A stretch of DNA of 64,000 bases, taken from NCBI GenBank assembly GCA_940671915.1, contig CALNVZ010002100.1, forward strand, positions 3,922,216 through 3,986,215. Reading direction: 5' to 3'. This DNA is from Paracentrotus lividus. Lineage: Eukaryota; Echinodermata; Echinoidea; Camarodonta; Echinidae. Below the pieces are notes generated by a model. That model was not told the origin of the DNA. It saw only the letters and a list, made by a program, of their open reading frames with translations, and ran no database searches. Both the position numbers and the translations under genes were made by a program. Shown one piece after another: positions 12,441-24,830 of this stretch (positions are counted from its first letter, which is position 1; each line of letters starts with the position of its first letter).

Positions 12441-14079
12441 ATCTTCTTCCTGTTGTTTCCATTCAGCATGCACATAGTACATGCGGAAATGAAGATAACC
12501 TTGGCTCAATTCATGAAATATTATTTCTTGACTTTACGATGAGTTATATGATTTTTTAAGGCCACTGAATGACTACTTGATTACTAAATTTATAAAAAAT
12601 GAAAGATTTAAACCTTATTTGCAATAAAATACATGTAGTATATAGGGAATAAATGAAAACGGCAATTTTATACCAATAATAAAATATACAGCAGGTATGG
12701 GTGTAAGCCTATATTTGTGTGCCCCGCCCCTTTCATCTCTCAATCTGCTTCACATGCTTAAGCATATCAAGATTTCTTGGGAGCAAATTGACTTGAATTC
12801 TAGGCCCGGACCGGATCAAGTGAAGTTGAAGTGAAGCAGGTAAGGAAAGGTGAATATTTTTTCCCCAGGGGCAGGCAGAAGGCTAGATCATGTACCACGT
12901 CCACGACACGAGCTAAGTTAGATCTATATATTGTTCTTAAACCGACCAGTCTCCGTCGCGACGGGGCTGTGTATACAGTATAGTTATATTGTTAAGGTCC
13001 CAATCACCTCAATATAACGGGAGTAGATTGTACTTATGTCCCCCTCCCCTATCTCTTGTTCTTTGTTCAAACCATAGAACGAGTTGGCCCTGGGACGCCG
13101 CCACGAAGCCCGCACACAAAGTGTGCGGGCTAGTCGTAGTAAGGACCTAGTATAACTTCAAACTTAACAATTAACTATATATTACCCAATCATTGTCAGA
13201 GCATGGATCACCTATAACTTAAGTTATAGGTCCATGGTCAGAGTCAATGTAAACCGACCAGCCCCCGTCGCAAAGCGACAGGAACTGACGAGTCAGTAGA
13301 CATATTTGGTGAAGGTTTGAAAATATATCTATACATGAACACAAATTTTGTGGTAAAAAATACCCTATACTAACATTGAATCAAATGTTTGAAATTTTTC
13401 CTCGAATTGGGGACATCTGCGAATGTTTCACATGAAGTAATCAACTAATAATGAAGAAAAATACAGGAAAATTGAGTCCATCAACGTATATTTCTCCGTG
13501 CGTGCGCTGTCTTCGCCAGAGTTAAATACGTCTTCGCACAGTAAAATGACGTCATAGAAAATGGCAGCGATGGCACCAACACTATGAGAAGAGACGAGGC
13601 CAACGGAAAATTCATTTTGGTAAGTCAAAAAGCTCTTAGTCTATATAATTCAGTTTTTCAACGGCCGTATCTTGAAATATCATACATAACGTTGAATTAC
13701 ATTTAAAAATTGGATTCATCATATTAACCAGTATAATCACCTGATCGCTCATCATCACTGGTTATTTCGCTGTAAATGGAAGTGGTGGAAGTACATCCCC
13801 GTCGCCTTCGGCAATGGGGCTGTGTATTAGTTACCCCCAAGGCAGAAGGCTAGATGTACGAGCTAAATATATTGTTCTTAAACCGACCAGTCCCCTTCGC
13901 GACGGGGCTGTGGAGAATCTATAGATATATTGTTATGTACAAGGTACCAATCACCTCATGATATAACGGGAGTAGACTGTACTTATGTCCCCCTCCTCCA
14001 TCTCTTGTTCTTTATTGCCATTATGTAAAACTCTCATTTGAGAGTCGACTGCATTTCTTTGGCTGAACTGTGGTGTTAG
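12441..14079. other. divergent intergenic region 5' of ELAC1, with a direct repeat
   Basis: No coding exon is recognised; the ELAC1 promoter should lie near its upstream edge. A block at about 12860-13073 recurs at 13842-14015 (shared GCAGAAGGCTAGAT, TATATTGTTCTTAAACCGAC, ATAACGGGAGTAGA, CTTATGTCCCCCTCC). A small hairpin motif around CCGACCAGTCCCC...GACGGGGCTG occurs at 12940, 13255 and 13882, with a further relative at 11374 in ELAC1 intron 2. Confidence 0.6.
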
Positions 14080-15493
14080 ACTCCAGTGGGTACAGCCCAC
14101 AAGACCGACACCCACGAGACCGACGGCCCACTAAACCGACGACCCACGAGTCCGACAGTAAAGTAAATGGGCCAACGAGATCGACTATAAACAATTTAGG
14201 TCCACGAGACCGACAGCCCACTAGACCGACACTAGATCAAACAGGCCCACGAGACCGACACTACAATGATATGACCCACAAGACAGAAAATTCGCAATGA
14301 AGGCCCACGACACCGACGGTAGAGCAAAACAGTCCACGAGACCGACATTACATGAAATATACCCACGAGTCAGAAAAGGGACGTCTAAAAGGCAAGAAAG
14401 GGGTGGAAGAGGGAGAGAGAGACATGGCAAGGGCCAAGAAGTAGAAACAAAAAAATAAATAAATAAAAAATAGGTGGAAGGGCAACAGAGAGATAATGAA
14501 ATCAAAGAACTAAGGAGGCAGGTGACCAACGGCAGGTTCGAACAATTCCATAGGCTTTGGAAGTTTTTCAGGAGGGGGGGGGGCTTACTTTTTGTACCAA
14601 CTATTTCGGGAAGTTTTTCATTACCCCCCCCCCCCACCCTCCCCGTCCCCACGTTGACAGAGGTTTGTGAAAAAGAAGAAGAGGGAAATAAATTGTAGAC
14701 CTATCAATTAAGCTAAGATGTTTACGATTTAAAAAATTCTACGAAGACCTTGTATTTTATTTACTTATTTGTGTATGTGTGTGTGTGCTTTATCATTTCT
14801 TTATGAATGTTGATATGCGAGCGCGAATAGCGAGCTAGGAAAAATAAATCATATTGGGAGCCTAATTTTTTATATCAACTTGAAAATGGTGCATTTTTTC
14901 TTTTTCTTTTCTTTTTTTTTTAGGGGGGGGGGGGGGGTCCGGGCCCGCGGGCCACCTTGATCCGCGGCGGGGAGGGGGGGGGAGGGGGGTCATTACAACC
15001 TCCTGTTACGTACCTGCCTCCTTATGGTTCTTTGCTTCTAGTCTCTGTTGCCCTTCCCCACCCTTTTTGTTTACTTCCCCTTGTAATTTCTCTCCCTCCC
15101 TTCTTTTCTCCCTTTTTGTTTGCCTTTCAGATGTCCTTTGCCTACCCGATAAGGGGGGGGGGGATGGGCATGGCCTCATGCCCCGATGATACCCTGGATA
15201 TTCGTTTTCATGGGCCTAATTGAAGAAATGTCTGGCTCGTGGTATACTTCAATATAACGTCGGTCTCGTGGGCCGTTTTGCTCTACCGTCGGTGTCGTGG
15301 GGCCTTATTTGCGAATTTTCTGTCTCGTGGGTCATATTATTGTGGTGTCGGTCTCGTGGGCCTGTTTGTTCTAGTGTCGCCTTATGGGTCTTTATTTGCT
15401 AGCGTCGGTATAATAGGCCTTTTTTGTCTAGTGTCGGACTAATGGGCCGTCGGTCTCGTGGGTGTCGGTCTTGTGGGATGACCCCACTCCAGT
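14080..15493. mobile_element. foldback transposon A, TU-like, 8-bp target duplication
   Basis: The direct repeat ACTCCAGT lies at 14080-14087 and 15486-15493. Between them, 14088-15485 has inverted arms of about 280-290 bp (14088-14380 and 15205-15485). The arms consist of a degenerate tandem motif, CCCACGAGACCGACA, alternating with short AT-rich spacers, and end in GGGTACAGCCC (left) and GGGGTCATCCC (right, inverted). The middle, about 820 bp, is low complexity with G and C runs and no recognisable gene. The design matches element B at 36170-38522. The arm architecture and 8-bp duplication resemble sea-urchin TU foldback elements as I recall them. Confidence 0.85.
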
Positions 15494-16121
15494 GACTCCT
15501 CGTTTGAAGATCCAAGATATATCATTTCAGCACTATCACCCTGCATGGGCAGGTAGTCCCTGTTATCTAACTTTTCACCTCCGCTGTCCAGCCTCAGTGT
15601 TGAGCCAGGGTTAAAAAATAAACAGCAGCTATTATGTAAGAGCAGCTCTGCCTGTGAGTAGGCCCTTCGGAATGAAATGATTGTATTTTATATTTTTAAA
15701 GTTTTTAAAGACATATTATATTCTGAAATATAATGTTAATTTTTTTTCAATTTCGAACGAAGAAAACCGACTGCAGAATAAGGAAAGTAAGAGAATAATA
15801 AACAAATAAAAATGTATCTATACACACATCCAGATCGTATATATAATGTCAACCACCTTGTGTGGCCCCCTGCTGTGACCTTGGTGATCCCCGTTCGGAT
15901 CGAGGTCAAGAAACAGATGTTTAGATACTTAAATAGCTCGCTTGAGGTAATTTAAGGTTTGACACACTTGGAAAAGAGATTTAATAGAATTGCAGACAGG
16001 GGTATAATATACTCAAATGAGGCTTTTCCTCATGTGTTCAAACCTAATAATTAACTATATATTGCCAAACCATTGTCAGAGTCAGTGAGGCTTGTTTTGC
16101 TTCCTAAGCATAACTTCAATT

Positions 16122-16193
16122 CACCATCATCATCATCCATTATCATCATCACCACCAGCATCATCAATCATCATCTTTATCATCATCAAATTT

Positions 16194-16226
<33 letters not shown>

Positions 16227-16415
16227 CTCCTCCTCCTCCTCCTCCTCCTCATCATCCATCATCATCTTCATCCATCTTAATGGATAGACATCATCTCATT
16301 ATCATTTATATACATTATCGATTTATCACCATCATAACCTATTATCATTATCAAGATATTATCATCATCATGATCATCATCGTCGTCATCATCATCATCA
16401 TCATCATCACTCCAG
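16122..16415. repeat. ATC/ATT-rich trinucleotide microsatellite
   Basis: Imperfect (CAT)n/(ATC)n with an interrupting (CCT)n run near 16226-16250. The long His/Ile/Pro frames across it are artefacts of the repeat. Confidence 0.95.
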
Positions 16416-16522
16416 TGTCCTGAAGTAGTCATTTTTTAAAGTCCTGATAACTCATGAGTGATGCATTATATTTTCTCTTTCCTTCATCATTTTATTATAT
16501 CAGGGACTGTTGCCATTGATTG

Positions 16523-16561
16523 ATGAAATTAGAGAAGAGATTACACAACAGAGGTATCTGA
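16523..16561 (+). promoter_or_regulatory. 12-codon upstream open reading frame
   Basis: ATG at 16523 and stop TGA 16559-16561 give a 12-residue peptide that ends one base before the thioesterase ATG at 16563. A possible acceptor (TATATCAG) lies just upstream at about 16503. If transcribed, it would be a typical translation-dampening uORF; this is inference from position only. Confidence 0.4.
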
Positions 16562-16562
16562 A

Positions 16563-18267
16563 ATGAAGATCAGTAAAAGTGAAGATGGACTAGCATTTTA
16601 TGTCCAGTCCGAAGGATTTCCTTATGGTGACTTTAATAAAGCAGGTGAGTTCCTGAATGGTACTTTAGTTCTCAGGGCGGATCCAGCATTATATCTGCCA
16701 AAAGATTGTGCAGGCCCAATTGTCTGCGTACAATAGTGGCTCTATTTGTTTGGGCATGGGCCGAAACAATCTTCTGAATAAGCTGAGGCTGGACCCGCTA
16801 CTGTTTGTTTTGTTTTTTTCACGGGCAGGAAAGTCTTTGGCTTTTGGGTTTAAAATTGTCACAATTTTGTGCATTGCTGTTTGTTAGTGTGTCATAGAAC
16901 TTATAGATTACATTCAAAACTTTCTATTTTATTATGTGTATTACAATGCTATCTTAAAGCTGGTGTATAGTTTTTAGAAAAATTTTAATTTGGATTCACA
17001 GTTAGATAATGTGAAAGAATGAATCCTATTAATAAAGATAATCATATTATATGAAATCTTGTTTTAGTGTCTTTATTTCACAATATAAGTATAAAACGTG
17101 GAAAGTCGGGGACCCGACAACTTTCATCTTTCACTCAGCGTTCACATGGAAAACTAATGGGGATTGTCTTGTGTGGGTGATTCACACCGTACGGTCACTA
17201 CGCATCGTTCATACGGAATCTCCGGCGGGCGGGCAATGCAGTGAAGGTCTCAAACAACTGTTACGATTTTTTTCTTTCAAACATTTTCACTGAAATTCAC
17301 TGGAAATCATGAAATGAATATCACACATATCTTTTGATGCAATGTGGACAGCATGACCATATTTGATCTGTTTTATATTCCTTTTTTGTTACCAGAACTA
17401 TACACCAGGTTTAAAGGTCTGTATTATAAATTGCCATTGCCATACAATCCCTTCTCATATTTCCATCGCTATGCAGGTAAAGTGGATATTTGGAGAATAC
17501 TCAAGCACTTTGAGATTGGTCGAGCAACAATATTGGGGCTTGCTTTACATAAAGATTTTCAGATCAATTCTGCCAACAGCGTCTTTGTACGGTATCAAAC
17601 TGTGGAAATCTTTCCAGAATTTTATCTTGCAGCAGATGTTTCCAATCCTTGGCTCATGAAAACCAATCTAGGTTATGTTGGGAAGACATCGTACTGGATT
17701 GAAGGTGCGACGCGCTGCACGAAGACAGGTACTTTAATTGCTCAGAGCTCTTGCCAGGCAGTTCGAGTTAATCGACTTACACGGCGGCCTGTTGAGCTTC
17801 CTGCGGACGGTGCAGCAAAGTATAGAGCATCGGCGCTTAAGAATCTACGTCAAGGACTTGTGTTTCCAGTCAAAATCCCAAAGAAGGAACAATCATTCAT
17901 ATTCACGACTAAAGCTGTCCCAAGTGAGACAGATACGAATGACCATGTTAACCAGTCAGTATGCTTCAAGTACTGTCATGATGCTGCTAGCCTTGCTGCT
18001 GTACAAGGTAATATCTTGAGCAAATTCTCTCAAGATTTAGCTTATTACAATGTGAAGACATTCTCAGTGGAGTATGTCGGAGAAATGAATGCAGGGGATG
18101 ACATAGATGTACAATGTTGGGAAGATGAAATGAACCATTGTGTGTTGTACTTTATTATAAGAGTAAGGCAGCAAATTGCTTGTAAATGTAGAGGAGAATG
18201 GTACTCTAATCAAAATGGTGAACTTGTTGTCAAGAGAGGAAGGATTAATCTCCATGCCAGTTTGTAG
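16563..18267 (+). CDS. double-hotdog acyl-thioesterase-like protein, copy 1
   Basis: Exon 1 is 16563-16644 (27 codons plus 1 nt, donor GTGAGT) and exon 2 is 17477-18267 (acceptor ATGCAG, stop TAG), joining in phase 1 to a 290-residue protein. The large exon encodes two hotdog-like halves: about residues 28-140 (helix KHFEIGRAT, then VFVRYQTVEIFPEFY) and about 158-290. The second half carries DTNDHVN (D180, N182, H184), the D-x-N-x-H-V-N catalytic signature of plant FatA/FatB acyl-ACP thioesterases, followed by a helix ending CHDAASLAAV. Family knowledge therefore suggests hydrolysis of a fatty acyl thioester (CoA or ACP); the animal substrate is unknown. No signal peptide is seen. Reading upstream through the intron from 17344 would give a different N-terminus, but the phase-1 splice in both copies favours exon 1. 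Confidence 0.8.
16645..17476 (+). other. intron 1 of thioesterase copy 1
   Basis: Bounded by GTGAGT and ATGCAG. It contains an inverted copy of the AGTAGCGGACCC dispersed repeat (16676-16803) and otherwise unremarkable AT-rich sequence. Confidence 0.7.
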
Positions 18268-18298
18268 TTCAGTAGATACCAAAATTCATACATCAAAA

Positions 18299-19048
18299 TG
18301 TCATAATCTTAAAAATATCAAGTCTCTCCCTACAAAAGTATACATTTCCTGAAAGGAAATTTCATGAGAATGTCAAAAATGTCATTCACAATACGATAGG
18401 GTAAAGTAGTAACATGTTTTGTGGGAGTTTTTTTGAATTATTTGTGAGGGACCCCAAATTTTTAATTTAGGGCCCCCATTTAAGTCCCACGTTTCCTCTG
18501 ACCCTTAATATTTCAACATATTTGAATTGCTCATGAATTTCCTTCTAAAAAAATTATATTTACAAGGAGTGTCTTCATTTAATGAAAAAAATAGTCTTAA
18601 CCTTCAATGGGCATGGGTACTTTGGTCATCTCACCACCAAGGAAGGGGGCGAATCCACCCCTCCCCATTCGACCAAATTTTTCCGAAATTTGGCAGGTAT
18701 TTGAGGTATATTAGAATGAATAAGCCTGGTAAGTTTCAAACTTCTACCTCAAATACTTTTTGAGCAATCGGCATATGTAATTGGCATTTTACTTTTTGGC
18801 ATTTGGACTACATGTTTTATACACAAGTCTATGGGGAAACCAAAAGCACATAGCGCAACTATTTTTAATGCTGCGCATTACCAGATGGTCGAAACTATAT
18901 AAATTTGGTATCAAAATATACGTAAAAAGTCATGAAAGCTCATGGCACATAAACGATATCTTCAAGCGTATTTCGGCAAATGAACTAGGGCATTGATAAT
19001 CCCATAGACTTTGTGTAGGTTCAGGTGTTCTAATAATTTTGGCCACCA

Positions 19049-19053
<5 letters not shown>
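18299..19053 (-). mobile_element. truncated Tc1-like non-autonomous element, inverted copy
   Basis: The right end reads TTTTGGCCACCACTG followed by TA (19052-19053), the inverted complement of the 31141 element's terminus. Sequence similarity to 31141-32241 runs through the copy, but it stops near 18299, so the far terminus (about 230 bp) is missing. It abuts the 3' UTR of thioesterase copy 1 and has replaced the polyadenylation signal that copy 2 keeps. Confidence 0.8.
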
Positions 19054-19086
<33 letters not shown>

Positions 19087-19385
19087 TACATATATTAGCT
19101 AATAAGTATGTTAAATATGTATTAAATAATAAATATATATTAAATATATATTAGATTAAATTAATACATATATTTAAGAGCTAATCACTCAAGCAGTTCC
19201 CATTCCACATATGCTCTTCAAGATAGAAGCAAATTATTTATGAAGGTTCCAATTATATTTGTAGGTCATTAATTTCAAAACCCGACTAGTATACCACTGT
19301 CCCTGTGTGTCCATGCAAATAGAAAACATTATTTATATTTATATGAATGTACAATCAGTTGTCCTTTTGCTTGATAGTTAGAGAA

Positions 19386-21677
19386 GGGCAGTTCCAAGCA
19401 AAACAGGACATGACCCCCAACATTTCAAATTCATGGTTTCATGACAAATTTGGTATCATATGAGAGCTAAAAATCCAAATTTTCAATTTCTGGATGGTTT
19501 GGCATTTTTAGGGCATTTTGGGTTTAAAAATGGCATTAATATTCAATTTTACTGAAATTGTCAAATTTGTATCTTTTTTAATTTAAATTTCATGTAAGAG
19601 AAATGTACCTAGGAAATGAAAATATACTTTGATTATAGCTTATTATGAAAGCAGGATACATAAACAATAAAGTTTTCACATAATATTTTGCTTCACGATC
19701 TTTGTTCCACATCAGTGAGCACAAACATGAAGTTACCTCAAAATGTCACTCCGTAACCACAAAAACACATATTTTAAAAATATTTTTAGAATAATTAGGT
19801 TAAATGCAACAAAAATTTATTTGCAAATCTGGATCACCCATACCTATAAATTCCATAAACATTTTATATTTGAATGGATTTCGTTTGAGAAATACGGCTT
19901 CATAAAATGTGTCACTCTGTAACCATAATGGTTACGGAGTGACATCCCATTGAATTACATGTACAATGTTCATGTACAATGTACAATTTGATCAAAGCTC
20001 ACTCAACACTATACATTTTTAAGTTCAGAATTCTTTTAGTGAAGTGCCCAAAAGAGACAATGGGGTGTCATGCTTTGAGGATATGAGATCATAATTATGC
20101 AAATGAGCCCTTTGTCAGTAATTAATTGCACAACTCAGGCATTTGTGTGAGGTCTGATACATGTATGAGCTCCTTTGAGGACTTGGAAGAAAGTACATGT
20201 ATGTTGTACAATTTATGTAGTTTAAATAATAGTTTAACCCTTAGCGTGCCACGGACACGTTTAGCGTGCAATTGTACTTATTATCTATACAATCGTAATA
20301 ATTCATTTTCTCTTGATTGCTTGCAGTATAGGCTTTGCAAATATCACAAATGATTGTATTGTGTCTATGGATTGATTTCCAGTCATTTACACCAAGCAAG
20401 GCTATTTCATAACATTTTAAAAGATTTTAATAGAAAGTCTACTTTTTTGGCTATAATTTAATATGGCACGTTAAGAGTTAAAGAAGACACTGACTTGTAC
20501 ATAAGAATAAAAGTAAGACAATGGGTTTCAAAATTACCCTACTTTACCTAGTACTATTATATAAAGCATTACAGAATAGAAATTGATCAACAAATGAAGG
20601 AGGAGAAGCATTTTTCTTTTTGAATAAATTTAGCATAAATTAGCATAGATTATTTCAAGTCAAAATTTCAAAATCCTGTGTAGAAGTTTAGTATTAAATG
20701 GAGTTAATACCAGATTAGAAAATAAAAATTTGTCTAAAACTTAAAAAAAAAAAAAAAAAAAGTTTGTGAATTTTGATAAATTTGCATAAGTTTGCATACT
20801 TAATGAGTTTCAAATTCTGTGTAAACTTTTGTATCCTCCACCTAGTGCTATCATATAAAGCAAACGAAATTGAAACTGATCGACAAATAAAGGAGAAGAA
20901 GCATTTATGATTATTTTTAGGAATTTTGCATAAATTAGCATACACATAGACAATTTTCAAATCAAAATTTCAAAATTCTGTGTACAAGTTTGGTAAATCT
21001 CATGTAGCTCTACTAAATGGAACAAAAAATTCAAAATCGGTTGACAAATAAAGAAGATCCATTGTTTGTGAATTTAAAAAAATATGCATAAATTAGCATA
21101 CTTAATGAGTTTCAAAATTCTGTGTACAAGTTTTGAATCCCCCACCTAGAGGTATCATATAGAGCAAACAAAATTGAAATTGAAACAATCAAGAGTGTTT
21201 TTTTAATTTAGCAAGGGAGACATAGTCTTTTTACATTGCCATTGTGTGGATGATTCAGAGGTCACTCCGTAACCGTCACTCCGTAACCGGACATGGGTTC
21301 AAGTTTCAAGTCATAATTAACAAAATATTCAACCAATTTTCTTATGCAAGGTGGCATATTATACCTAGTATAACATAGAATCCAATCAATTACTCAAAAT
21401 TGTGATAGCCATTTAAAGTTCACATAGTTTAAGCAAAATATTTTTTGCTCAAATATGCATGTCCATTTTGCGTCACTCCGTAACCATGATTATGAATATT
21501 CATATCTCATTAATTATGCAGATCACTATAATAAATTTTATCATTTTGAAAAGAGGGTACCATCAGCTATTGTTATGAACCATTTCTTTGTAAATAAAGA
21601 TCAAAGTATGGATGAAAACTTTGTTTGAATGCTGAAATGTTGCTTCTTAATGTCACTCCGTTACCTTGGAACTGCCC
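19386..21677. mobile_element. 2.3-kb element with GGGCAGTTCCAAG ends and repeated GTCACTCCGTAACC motif
   Basis: Termini GGGCAGTTCCAAG (19386) and CTTGGAACTGCCC (ending 21677) are perfect inverted repeats flanked by AGAA on both sides (possible 4-bp target duplication). The 14-bp motif GTCACTCCGTAACC occurs seven times, with single changes in two: 19745, 19911, 19930 (inverted), 21261, 21275, 21472 and 21652. Between 20500 and 21190 there are about four degenerate units of about 150 bp (CAAAATTCTGTGTACAAGTT, then a CACCTAG...ATCATATA block). There is no transposase-length frame. The matching place in the other segmental copy (about 32390) lacks it. Confidence 0.7.
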
Positions 21678-22404
21678 AGAAGCAATATTTTTGTTAATTA
21701 TCAATATACTGATATGTTATTGCCAATGTGTGTGTGATTGCTCAGAACTTTCGGCATGGTAATAAGCCTCTGATGTATTATGCCTTAATATATACCTCAT
21801 TTTAAGACATGTATGCTGTCTTGTGATTGGTTCAAAGTACAGTCCTGGTCCTATGGAAGACAAGGTTCTCATGGTGGTTACATAGATATTGAACTCATTT
21901 GAAATTCCATGTTAATGGTAAGCTTTATTTGTGGTAATGACAGGAAATTACATCTTTAATACTCAATAATTTAAAACTAAATATTCAAGTGAGAAATGAA
22001 TTAAAAAAAATATTATAATATATATAAATATATATTTCTTTCAAAATTTAAATAAAAAAGACTTGCCCATTGGCTGTTGAACTTATACTCTCTTACACTT
22101 ATATATATTTATTTTTTTTTATTGGGGAGGGGGAGGATAGCTTCCTATAACTGGAACATAATCCTATCAGACATGCTGCCAACATGTGCTCACCATAATG
22201 TGATTTGTGTTTTGCAGCTATAATCCTGTATAATATATTTACATGTATATGCCGGACATAAAATAAAGGACAGCCTTTTCTTGATTGCCTATTTCAGTTA
22301 TTTCTGCATGAACAGAATAATAACCTAAATGATTATAAATTGGTATCATATATTACCTGTTTCAACTTCAATGAAAATTAAATTTGACAAACATGTTTGA
22401 TAAA

Positions 22405-23082
22405 TGAAGAGCTCATTTCCAAAAGGTACTACATCCATATTTGTTAATTCAGAGAAAAACATGTTTTTTTATTTTTCATTGATAGGAGTGTCTCTTTGGA
22501 ATGAAACTTTTACAGGTTGTTCTACTCTATGATGCTAAAGGGAAACCAATTTAACAAAAATCTAGGTCTGCAAGTTTTTCTGTAAACAAATTTTTAATTT
22601 TTTGTTCTGATGGATGTAGTACCTTTTGGAAACGAAATGTCTCAGAGTATGTAAATTCCCATGTATCGCAGCAATTTTTTTATTCAAAAAGGAACATTTT
22701 GTTTTATTTCATATTGCTTTAAATAGATGCCATGATAAAAAAATAAAAAAAAACCGTTGCATTGAGTACATAAGTTTTCAAATTTTCACTAATGCTCTGG
22801 CGAACCCAGCCAACTACGCACTCTTTACATGCAATAAAAACAAATACATGGGACTACATGAAAGTGGATGTAGTACCTTTTGGAAACGAACTGAAATTGA
22901 TGTAGTACCTTTTGGAAATGATATGATTTTTGAAAGTAATTTTTTTTCACCCTTCCCGTTGAAAATTCATGTTTCTGTTTGTAACATGTGTAGAGGTGCT
23001 AAAAATGAGTAGATTAATGTAAAAAAAAAAAATGAATTTTGATCTAAAGTGGATGTAGTACCTTTTGGAAATGAGCTCTTCA
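22405..23082. mobile_element. non-autonomous element with GATGTAGTACCTTTTGGAAA repeats
   Basis: Termini TGAAGAGCTCATTTCCAAAA (22405) and its inverted complement (ending 23082) extend about 33 bp. The terminal core GATGTAGTACCTTTTGGAAA also occurs three times inside (22613, 22867, 22897). The internal 128-codon frame is not a recognisable protein. Confidence 0.75.
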
Positions 23083-24564
23083 AATATGCTTCATTGGACT
23101 TTTGGCAGCCATTGGCTCATGCCATTTTATCTTCGTCTTGAGTTGGTTAATTCAGGTTAACATTTTGCTTGTTGAAGCTAAAAATATGCTGCTCATTTCT
23201 CATGATTTATGATATATGTATATGATTTTTTAAAACTTTTTATAACTGAAATATATTGTATTTTAATATAAACATACGACTGTAAATCTGTATTGTATAA
23301 CTGTCACTTTTGCTCTTATTAAACCTGATTTTTTTATTTTTTTTGAAATATATATATATATCGGGTATTTTCTTTTTCAAAATGCAAGATGAATTCTAAA
23401 ACATATAGATTGGTTTCACAACTATTTCAAATTGTTTTAGTAAAAGGTAGGACATCATATGTAGCCTAAAAAATTAAGTTTGTCAGTATAGAGTCCTAAG
23501 TACAATTATTGTTATAGGATTCCTTTGTTTATTTTGGCTTATTTGCACATACTTCAGTTTGTACGATGTACTTTGTTTTGGCTTTCGTATCTGTACATGT
23601 TATCACTAAATTAGACATTATTTAAATGGCTGTATAATATGCCTCTGAGGCATGTGTGTTGCATTTGTAGGTTTTTAGCTTCTGTTTTAAATGCATGTGT
23701 GAAAAGATCAACGAAATTTTGAAACAATTAATGCCTTTTTAATTATTGAAAGTTAATGGATGGAAATAATTATAAGTTGTTTTGCATTTGCAAGATAGGA
23801 ACCCCAACAATTTAAAGATAATGCATGGAAATACCAGGCTTACCTAATATTTGTATAGTTATTTTCATTCTTTTGTAGCACTGTATGACAAAAATCAAAA
23901 GTGATTGCATGTTTGGCTGAAATTAAAAAGAAATCAAGGTTGCATTGGATCTTGAAAAATATAACTGAAAAAAAAACAACAAATGTAATAAAAAAATAAT
24001 GAAACATTATAATAGACAGGGCGCGGATCCAGGGGCCAGGCGGGTCAGCCTGCCCCCCTCCCACCCCAAACACAAAAAAAAAAATGCCTAAAATAAAAAA
24101 TTTGGGGCCTTTAATTGGGCACCTTGGATTTAAGAAAACGAGACAAAATATTGATTGGACGGCCAAAGGCCTTCATATTTTTCACGCCCCCCAATAAATT
24201 GTTATTTTTTTTAATATGCGTGTCTGCAAAATGATATGCTTTGAAATAAGATTTCAGCCCCGAAAATATGTACACTAAACTGTCAACCTGATTAAATTTT
24301 GAAATATTCATTGAAAGAGATGGTGATTTTGTTAGAGACGCAATATTGTTAGGTGAGAGGCTTTTAGCCTTGTTTGAATTATAAAAATTATTGATTGATT
24401 ATTTGAGATAAGTTAATGGAATTGTCAATACTGAATATGATATCGATAAATTATTGTATTTGTAAATGCGATGTAAAACGGTATTTAAACAAGTTGTGAC
24501 ATCATTAAAATTCGGATTTATATTAATTTTCTAAATTTTAGTTGTGATACAGTGCTTTCTTTAT

Positions 24565-24830
24565 TTCAGACTAACTCCGTGCGCCCCAAACAACTATACA
24601 CTTTTGATATGTCTGCTAAATAAATAATAATAATAATAAAAAATATGGTCCTTTGACGAAATGTATATAACCTCAATACCATTATGACACCAAAAAGTTC
24701 GAAAATAGTTCATGTTTGAGTGAGCACAGCCGAAGATTGTAAAAGACACAAAAATGGGGCTGCGCAGGAATTCACGGTTCAGCTATGGAAGGCCATAAGG
24801 GTAAAAATTTTCAAACTAAAAAATAAACCT
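24565..24830 (+). mobile_element. truncated CAGTGCGTCCC-family Tc1-like element
   Basis: Starts GTGCGCCCCAAACAACTATA and contains the ATATGGTCCTTTGACGAAAT block shared with 38870-39548. The inverted right half is absent. Confidence 0.6.

Noticed and set aside
14221-14652. 143-codon minus-strand frame
   Set aside because: It runs across the tandem arm and interior of foldback transposon A and has only low-complexity content.
22626-23012. 128-codon + strand frame
   Set aside because: It lies inside the non-autonomous GATGTAGTACC element and shows no transposase or other domain.
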